From Daucus carota subsp. sativus (Eukaryota > Streptophyta > Magnoliopsida > Apiales > Apiaceae): a DNA stretch of 64,000 bases. Position numbers and translations under genes: made by a program. The notes below the pieces were generated by a model. The model saw only the letters and a program-made list of their open reading frames with translations. It searched no databases and was not told where the DNA came from. Below, in pieces: positions 58,047-64,000 of the stretch; the stretch's first letter is position 1; every line of letters starts with the position of its first letter. The stretch is taken from assembly GCF_001625215.2 (NCBI RefSeq), contig NC_030387.2, positions 31,643,606 through 31,707,605 on the forward strand. Reading direction: 5' to 3'.

Positions 58047-59821
58047 ATGGCGGAATCACTCACCCTCAAGGGCACTCTCAGGGCTCACACCGACTGGGTC
58101 ACCGCAATCGCCACCCCAATCGACAACTCCGACATGATCGTCACCTCGTCCCGCGACAAATCTATCATCGTCTGGAAACTCACCAAGGAGGACAAGTCAT
58201 ACGGCGTCGCTCAGCGTCGTTTAACCGGCCACTCCCATTTCGTCCAGGACGTTGTTCTCTCTTCCGACGGTCAGTTCGCGCTTTCCGGCTCCTGGGACGG
58301 CGAGCTCCGTCTGTGGGACCTCTCCAACGGGACCACCGCGCGGCGCTTCGTGGGCCACACTAAGGACGTGCTGTCCGTGGCGTTCTCGATTGATAACCGT
58401 CAGATTGTGTCGGCGTCTCGTGACCGTTCGATTAAGCTGTGGAACACTTTGGGGGAGTGCAAGTATACAATTCAGGATGGTGATGCGCATTCTGATTGGG
58501 TGAGCTGTGTGAGGTTCAGCCCGAATAATGTGCAGCCCACGATTGTTTCGGCTTCGTGGGATAAGACTGTGAAGATTTGGAATTTGAGTAATTGCAAGCT
58601 CAGGTCCACTCTTGCTGGGCATAATGGTTATGTGAATACCGTTGCGGTGTCTCCTGATGGTTCGCTTTGTGCTAGCGGTGGCAAAGACGGTGTGATTCTC
58701 TTGTGGGATTTGGCTGAGGGCAAGAAGCTTTACTCTCTCGATGCTTCTTCGATCATCCATGCTCTTTGCTTTAGTCCTAATAGGTACTGGCTGTGTGCTG
58801 CTACCGAGTCGAGCATTAAGATTTGGGATCTCGAGAGCAAGAGCATTGTTGTTGATTTGAGGATCGACTTGAAGGCAGAGGCTGATATGGCTGCTGAGGG
58901 CAATGCTACTCAGACAAATGCTGGCAAGAATAAGGTCCAATATCTGAATAATTTTCAATTTTATTTTATTTACTTATTGATGCTGTGTTTATTTGTCATT
59001 TATATGATATACAGTATTATATGTATGTGTACTTTGCCTGACCATTTATCTTCTTATGTTCTAAATTTAAAATTAATATACGTAGTTTAGTGGCATCATT
59101 TATCATGTATTGTGCATCTGTATGTTTTTAGTTCTACATCTTTGCTTGTATTCAGATGTCTTTGTTGCTATGTTTTTTATTGATCATAATATGTATGAAC
59201 TAAATTGTACACCACAGTAGTGATATGTGTGTTATGTTTATATCTGTACTCTACGCATATGAATTTGTATTTATAAATGTTATGTCTCATGTGCATTTTA
59301 TAATTATTGTGATCATATACATATTTGGGTGTTAATGTTGTAATCATTGTTTATTTTGTTTATTCTCTGTTTTTGTGACTTGTTAAATTTTGTTTTACAT
59401 GGTCTTATGGTTATTTGATATGGTAGTCTTTATTTGTGTACATGCGTTGTGTTAATAATTACTCATGCTCTGTTTGGTTCAGTATATTATTATATTTCTT
59501 TTTCGTAATTTGTTGCAATGTTGGACCTGTGAAATTGGATCGAATGGAGGTAATTGAGATTGGGCACTCTGCCCAATGTACACGTTATCAGTCTTGTTAA
59601 TGTACACAATGTTTATTGACAATGATGTACCATGTATAGAATTGGTTCCTATCATGTTTCATTTACATACTATTTTTCTCTCTCCAAATATCAATCATAA
59701 TTGAGAAATTATGATGCAGGTTATTTACTGCACAAGTTTGAGCTGGAGTGCTGATGGAAGCACCTTGTTCAGCGGATACACAGATGGTGTTGTCAGGGTC
59801 TGGGGCATCGGACGTTACTAG
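58047..59821 (+). CDS. RACK1: RACK1, ribosome-associated WD40 scaffold protein
   Basis: Two exons, 58047-58934 and 59720-59821, joined AAG|GTT with GT-AG borders. They give 990 nt, 329 residues, close to the 327 of Arabidopsis RACK1A. Seven WD repeats fill the protein, with GH...WD/LWD signatures such as [50 protein letters not shown] and [13 protein letters not shown]. The final [15 protein letters not shown] closes the propeller. Arg36 and Lys38 (SSRDKSI), basic residues at the 40S-binding face, are present. RACK1 sits at the head of the 40S ribosomal subunit and scaffolds kinase, hormone and immune signalling. Codon use in exon 1 is GC-rich, as expected of a highly expressed gene. The single late intron is in the same place in the pseudogene nearby. 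No lesion was found. Confidence 0.97.
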
Positions 59822-61119
59822 ATGAGCATATGTAGCGAGCAATTACCAGATTTACTCTCTCAATTATCTTTTGAATCAATCTAGGATGTGTAGACTGAAA
59901 GTTGATCTCTATCTAGTCTACTTATTTGTGTTTTCATCTGTTTTCAGTTTTGGATAATTCTATGGTGTATGGTTTTTCGACTATTACAGTACTTGGTTGT
60001 TTTGCCTATACCTCCTCTTTTGCAAAAGCCTTATGATTTATACTATTGGTTGGTTAAGTATATTCTTCTACTTTTATGCAAATTTTTGCACCGTGGAGTT
60101 CTTGTACAAGGGTACCAGAGATGAAGATAAACCTTTGGTTTGTTTTCGGATGAATGAAATAGTTCAACTCCATAGGAGTATATAACTATTGTGAATAACT
60201 TTGCTTAAATGTTTGTGAGTCTCATATGTGAAGAGGATAAATAAGTGTCCGGTGATAATCACCTGTTATGTCTATCTATTTTTTCTGTTCCCCTGGCTTG
60301 TACTCTTGGCTGTCTGATTTTCTTTTCAGAAAAATCAGGAGCTTATGATATTGAAAATTAAGTGTTCAGCTTGTCTTTGCTGGGCAATGTATGCAATAAG
60401 ATAAATTTCTCACGGCCCTTGAACAGATGTAGTTGCGAGTGTCATGGAATTTTTAGTTTGGCTCAAGAGACCAAGTGGTGAATACTCTCTCCTCATTCTA
60501 ACTACATGAACTAGAAGAGAAGAAACCTTCTGCATAATTTTCCCTGCAGAGAGAACAAATACTTGGCTTTTTTCAAACATACAAGCTAATAAAATCAGTC
60601 TCATGGAGTGATTTGCTTCCTTGGTTGCAAGATGCAAGAGTACACAAACCAGGACTACACAACTGAATTGGAAGATCATGATTTGGTGTAGATGTCATGT
60701 TAGCAAATTAACTCCAGCACCAAATCATCTTCCTTATTACCACAGATATTATAATCTGAAGAAGCATTTGCCAAAAAATCAGAGACCTTTGGAATAGAAG
60801 ATGAGCTAAAGATACATAAAAGTGTTGTGCACCAGCAGCCAAAGATACAAATCCAATTCCAAGTGGAGGAGTCTCGGAAGAATATTTTTACCCCAATAGT
60901 GCACTAGAAACAGCTGTTTCCAAAACGAGATTACTAATTTCTGGATTATAAAACAGGCTACTCTGTTCTGACCATAAACTTATGCTACTTTTTCGAACTA
61001 TATCCCAGCAATCAATTGATCCCAAATTATTATCATAGTAGTAAGATACTCTTATAGCACAAATATGACGAGTACTAACAGCAATAGGGTAATAAGTTGT
61101 AGATTGAAAGACTTGAGGT
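59822..61119. other. RACK1 3' region and intergenic DNA
   Basis: The RACK1 3' untranslated region occupies the first few hundred bases. A minus-strand open stretch of 89 codons at 60410-60679 has no recognisable domain and no exon context. Nothing else was recognised. Confidence 0.45.
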
Positions 61120-61519
61120 CAGAGGCGTCTTCAGGGGGAGTCTCCCCAGTTATTTGCCTAGGGCCTTCATCGATATAAGGGGCCTCCAATATATATACAT
61201 ATACGTAGTATTAATATTTATAATTATTAGTTATCAATTATATTCAATAAAATTATTAATAATATCTATTCTTCTCCCCTATACACCAGTTTAGGAATAT
61301 GGACAGTCCTTTAACTTTAGACCCATGTAATAGAATAAAAAATAGATAAAACCCCAATAAATTATAACTTCTTACCTTTAACTTGAACTATTTTTATGCT
61401 TTGTTTCTTAGTTAAGAATTATATTTACTACTGCAAATTTTTCATGCGATTTTAGTTCATCAAATTTTAGATTTTGGTTCAAAAATCCTAAGGCCTCCGA
61501 AATGCTGGAGACGGCCCTG
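61120..61519. mobile_element. hAT-like MITE (400 bp)
   Basis: The ends CAGAGGCGTCTTCAG and CTGGAGACGGCCCTG are inverse complements with three mismatches. The flanks CTTGAGGT and CCTGAGGA agree at 6 of 8 positions, an aged 8-bp duplication. CCTAGGGCCTTC (left) and AAGGCCTCCG (right) extend the inward similarity. There is no coding capacity. Confidence 0.6.
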
Positions 61520-61629
61520 CCTGAGGAACAAGATTATTAGTAATCAAACTACAACTGTATGCTAGTGGAGTATCAGCTCATATTCAACATAAGAACCATT
61601 GTCACCCCCGACCCCACCAAAAAAAAAAT

Positions 61630-61740
61630 CAAACAGAGGTTGGGAATTCTCTACTATAGTCGGGGACCGGTCCCATGTTCTTCAACTAAACAGAGGTTGG
61701 AAATTCCGTATGATGGTTTGGGACCGGTCCCCGAGCGTCA
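61630..61740. repeat. tandem pair with GGGACCGGTCCC palindromes
   Basis: ACAGAGGTTGGGAATTC, followed by GGGGACCGGTCCC, occurs twice (palindromes at about 61663-61676 and 61719-61731) within about 60 bp of each other. The repeat units are roughly 56-60 bp, separated by a short CTTCAACTAA-like stretch. Confidence 0.7.
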
Positions 61741-61819
61741 GAAAGTCAGTGAGATTTGAACCAATGTTCTTTAGATCATAGCAATACCGAGCAACTCTCC
61801 ACTTTGCTATAAGGTTATT

Positions 61820-62800
61820 CAATATCATCTTTACAGATTTTTAATGTAAACATTTATTTTTAAGATTGATATGAATGATACATTTGATTGTTTATTTTTA
61901 TAGGCTTTGTTCATGATGATTTATGATAAAACAGGGTCATATGGACAAATTCTATGTTATAATTGTGAGTTGCGCTAAATTATACAAAAATATGTCATTT
62001 TCAGAACATATATTTGTGAGTAATTTTGATAGTTAATGTTTTTGATTAACGATATAAATTGTTGTTTATGAGAATTTCGTATTTATGACGAATGATATTT
62101 TTTTTATATTTATGTGAATTTGAGTTTGTATATTATAAATATATAAAAGCTGACATGTCTAGTATAAATATGATCATTTTTTTGTTAACAAGTTTTTTTT
62201 TCATGTATAAATTAAGTTAATAATAACATTAGTGATATGGAAATAATATTTTATATATTCTTTATATAAATATTTTATAAAAGTTATTACACTAAATTAG
62301 AGAATAGATAACTCTTGTCGTATAGTTGTTATCTATAGATATTATAATTATATACCACACATGATTAGTTAAAATTCGAATATTTTATCATATTTATATT
62401 TAATTGAACATATTTGATGACAAATTCAATTTTTATAAGGAGATTCCTTATGCTGTATTTATCAACATTTTTATCAATATATACGTAAAAAAGAGTTAAT
62501 ATAATAAATTAATATAATATAATTTCAAATCAATTTCACACAATATATATCATCAAATATAAATAAATCTATTACAAACATTTTTGTAATTTATTTATCA
62601 ATTAAAAATTTAATTTCCAGTTACTACTAAGATATATCATAGTAGTTTAGAAAAAAATGTCATTCATAATAAATATATTATCCAGTTAAAATATTATATT
62701 TTAATATACTAGAAATCAAAATGAAATTATAATTGTGGAAGAGGGAGTAACCAGAAAAAGCAAAAATACAACGGCAAAATACTAAATATATAGTATTACA
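61820..62800. other. very AT-rich intergenic DNA
   Basis: No gene, RNA or element ends were recognised. Long A/T words occur throughout. Confidence 0.5.
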
Positions 62801-62809
62801 CGCTCTTGT

Positions 62810-62918
62810 TCGTATTCTGGGCGAATCAGAGGTCAAAAAACGAAAAATTGGTTTTGTTCTTATCTTCGTATTCTCGGCGAGCGAATCATCCCTCTTCTTC
62901 TGTCTTCGATTTTAAGTT
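62810..62918 (+). other. possible non-coding first exon of a gene running off the window
   Basis: The segment changes abruptly from AT-rich to a mixed, pyrimidine-rich leader-like sequence (TCTTCGTATTCTCGGCGAGC, then CCCTCTTCTTCTGTCTTCGA). It ends at a good donor, AAGTT then GTAAGTTC at 62919. No ATG-led frame follows in the window, so a first intron longer than 1 kb would be required. It could equally be chance. Confidence 0.3.
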
Positions 62919-63314
62919 GTAAGTTCTTACTCCATCTCTTCATTCCATTGAATTTATGGATCTGTAATCGTATTAGGGTATTATATGATATAACTTAGGT
63001 TTTTTGATCTGGGCTAAATTGAGAACATGATCCTATCTGAATAGTCTCATATGTTTCTTTCTCGATTCTTGATTTAATTTGTAGCCATACCCATATGGTG
63101 GTTTTTGTAGTAAATGTTTTTTATTTATTTATGTGAATATTTATGTGGTATCTCACTGTTTTGATGGCTTTGAGTCTTTTTTGTGTAGTTTTGAATTGTT
63201 TAGCTGTTCTTGTTTTGTTATGCTTGGATATGTATGTTACCACTCTTCACATGGATAGGCTTCAAGTTGTCATGTTCTTCACAATTAGGTTTGTAAATTA
63301 AGCTACTAACATCA

Positions 63315-63560
63315 AGGGGTGGCAATTTCGGGTAATGGGTCGTTCCTGTCGGAAATCGGGTCGATTTCGGCTCAAGTTAAAATCACTTAAAGTTGAATAA
63401 AACTGAAAATTGAAGTTAATAGAAATAAAATTCTGATTTCGGGTCATTTCGGATCCATTTCGGGTCAATCGGGTGATTTTCGGGTCACTTTCGGGTTTTG
63501 TTTCAATAAATCGGGTTGCGGGTTGGGTCATGTTCGGGTCGGGTTTCGGGATTTGTCTCA
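63315..63560. repeat. TTTCGGGTC-rich dispersed repeat
   Basis: It opens AAGGGGTGGCAATTTCGGGT and contains many CGGGT/TTTCGGG words up to CGGGTTTCGGGATTTG. It is similar in style to the CGGTTCGG element at 55718-56208, but the sequence is different. Such GGGGTGGCAATTTCGGG blocks are usually non-autonomous transposon pieces. Clear inverse ends were not found. Confidence 0.4.
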
Positions 63561-63811
63561 GTAACATGAAATGAAAGTGCAGAAAAAATAAAAGCAGGAA
63601 GAAATGATAAATTTTTTATTTTCGCTCTCATTGATAATCATATACTAAAGAAGAAAATACATTATATAGGAAGTAACACTCCAGAAACTACATTATTGGC
63701 CAATCCAAAACATATAACCCAACACTATGCTTGACCCACATATAATATCTGGCCCAACAGTATTTTTAGTTCAAATCGTGACAAAAGTGTTGGTCTATGA
63801 CAGTTATATGC

Positions 63812-63880
63812 AAATTTTACATGTTTTTGGCGTGAAATAAGCGTTTGGTACTCGAGGCAAGCCGAAGAGTCGGGGTAAAT
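63812..63880. repeat. deleted relative of the CTATGTTACCCG MITE
   Basis: AAATTTTACATGTTTTTGGC, then GGTACTCGAGGCAAG and GAAGAGTCGGGGTAA, matches the right half of the 182-bp MITE at 36928-37109, with the middle missing and the end mutated. Confidence 0.65.
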
Positions 63881-64000
63881 TACATGTGTTTAATTGTCTT
63901 TAACATGCGAAACTTGGGGATTTGGTGTGTATACACTAAAACATAAATAAGTGCTTGTGGTATTTGCTGTATATGTGTGGGCACTTGTGTAAATTTGTTT

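Noticed and set aside
58221-58958. 245-codon open stretch on the strand opposite RACK1 exon 1
   Set aside because: It is a GC-rich shadow of the RACK1 coding frame. Its translation has no domain, and the plus strand encodes a complete conserved protein.
58935-59719. Intron-hosted C/D snoRNA in RACK1, as in animal RACK1 genes
   Set aside because: Scanned for TGATGA and CTGA at suitable spacing with a terminal stem. Only an isolated AATGATGT near 59622 was found, without a box D.
60410-60679. 89-codon minus-strand frame downstream of RACK1
   Set aside because: No recognisable domain, splice context or promoter. Considered chance.

Overview
This window is nuclear DNA of a flowering plant, almost certainly a eudicot. 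The genes have many short introns with AT-rich sequence and GT-AG (once GC-AG) borders. The gene families are plant-type: ZF-HD, type I MADS, NIP aquaporin, alpha-expansin, CML and plant RACK1. The intergenic DNA is full of plant MITEs and Helitrons. The family and species cannot be fixed from the sequence alone.

Genes, left to right: a single-exon zinc-finger homeodomain factor (5990-6937, -); a type I MADS-box gene broken by a stop codon (10614-11123, +); a 28-exon condensin/SMC4 gene (12947-23467, +), whose exons join without a frame error into 1253 residues; a five-exon NIP-III aquaporin (24633-27009, -), convergent with SMC4; a membrane-anchored calmodulin-like protein (45658-46281, -); an alpha-expansin (47511-48526, -); a decayed RACK1 copy (52793-55136, -); and an intact two-exon RACK1 (58047-59821, +) with a telo-box/site II promoter. 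A likely non-coding first exon lies at about 62810-62918.

The stretch from 27.1 to 44.7 kb is a transposon island. It holds Tourist- and Stowaway-like MITEs, an element carrying twelve copies of TGACGTGGC, a 702-bp Helitron, and a Mutator-like element with a perfect 9-bp target duplication. It also holds a probable 7.4-kb Helitron (32911-40271) that appears to have captured pieces of host genes: a NOI/RIN4-like exon, beta-1,3-galactosyltransferase exons with a destroyed acidic motif, and unrecognised exons. Younger insertions sit inside that Helitron. A further Helitron 3' end lies at 44646 behind another unrecognised gene fragment.

The genes do not form a pathway; this is an ordinary mixed plant neighbourhood. 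The points most worth following are the chimeric Helitron, the bZIP-motif-rich MITE, the silicon-channel signature of the NIP, the nonsense codon at a conserved Trp in the MADS gene, and the head-to-head RACK1 pseudogene/gene pair. I saw no undescribed defence or enzymatic system.
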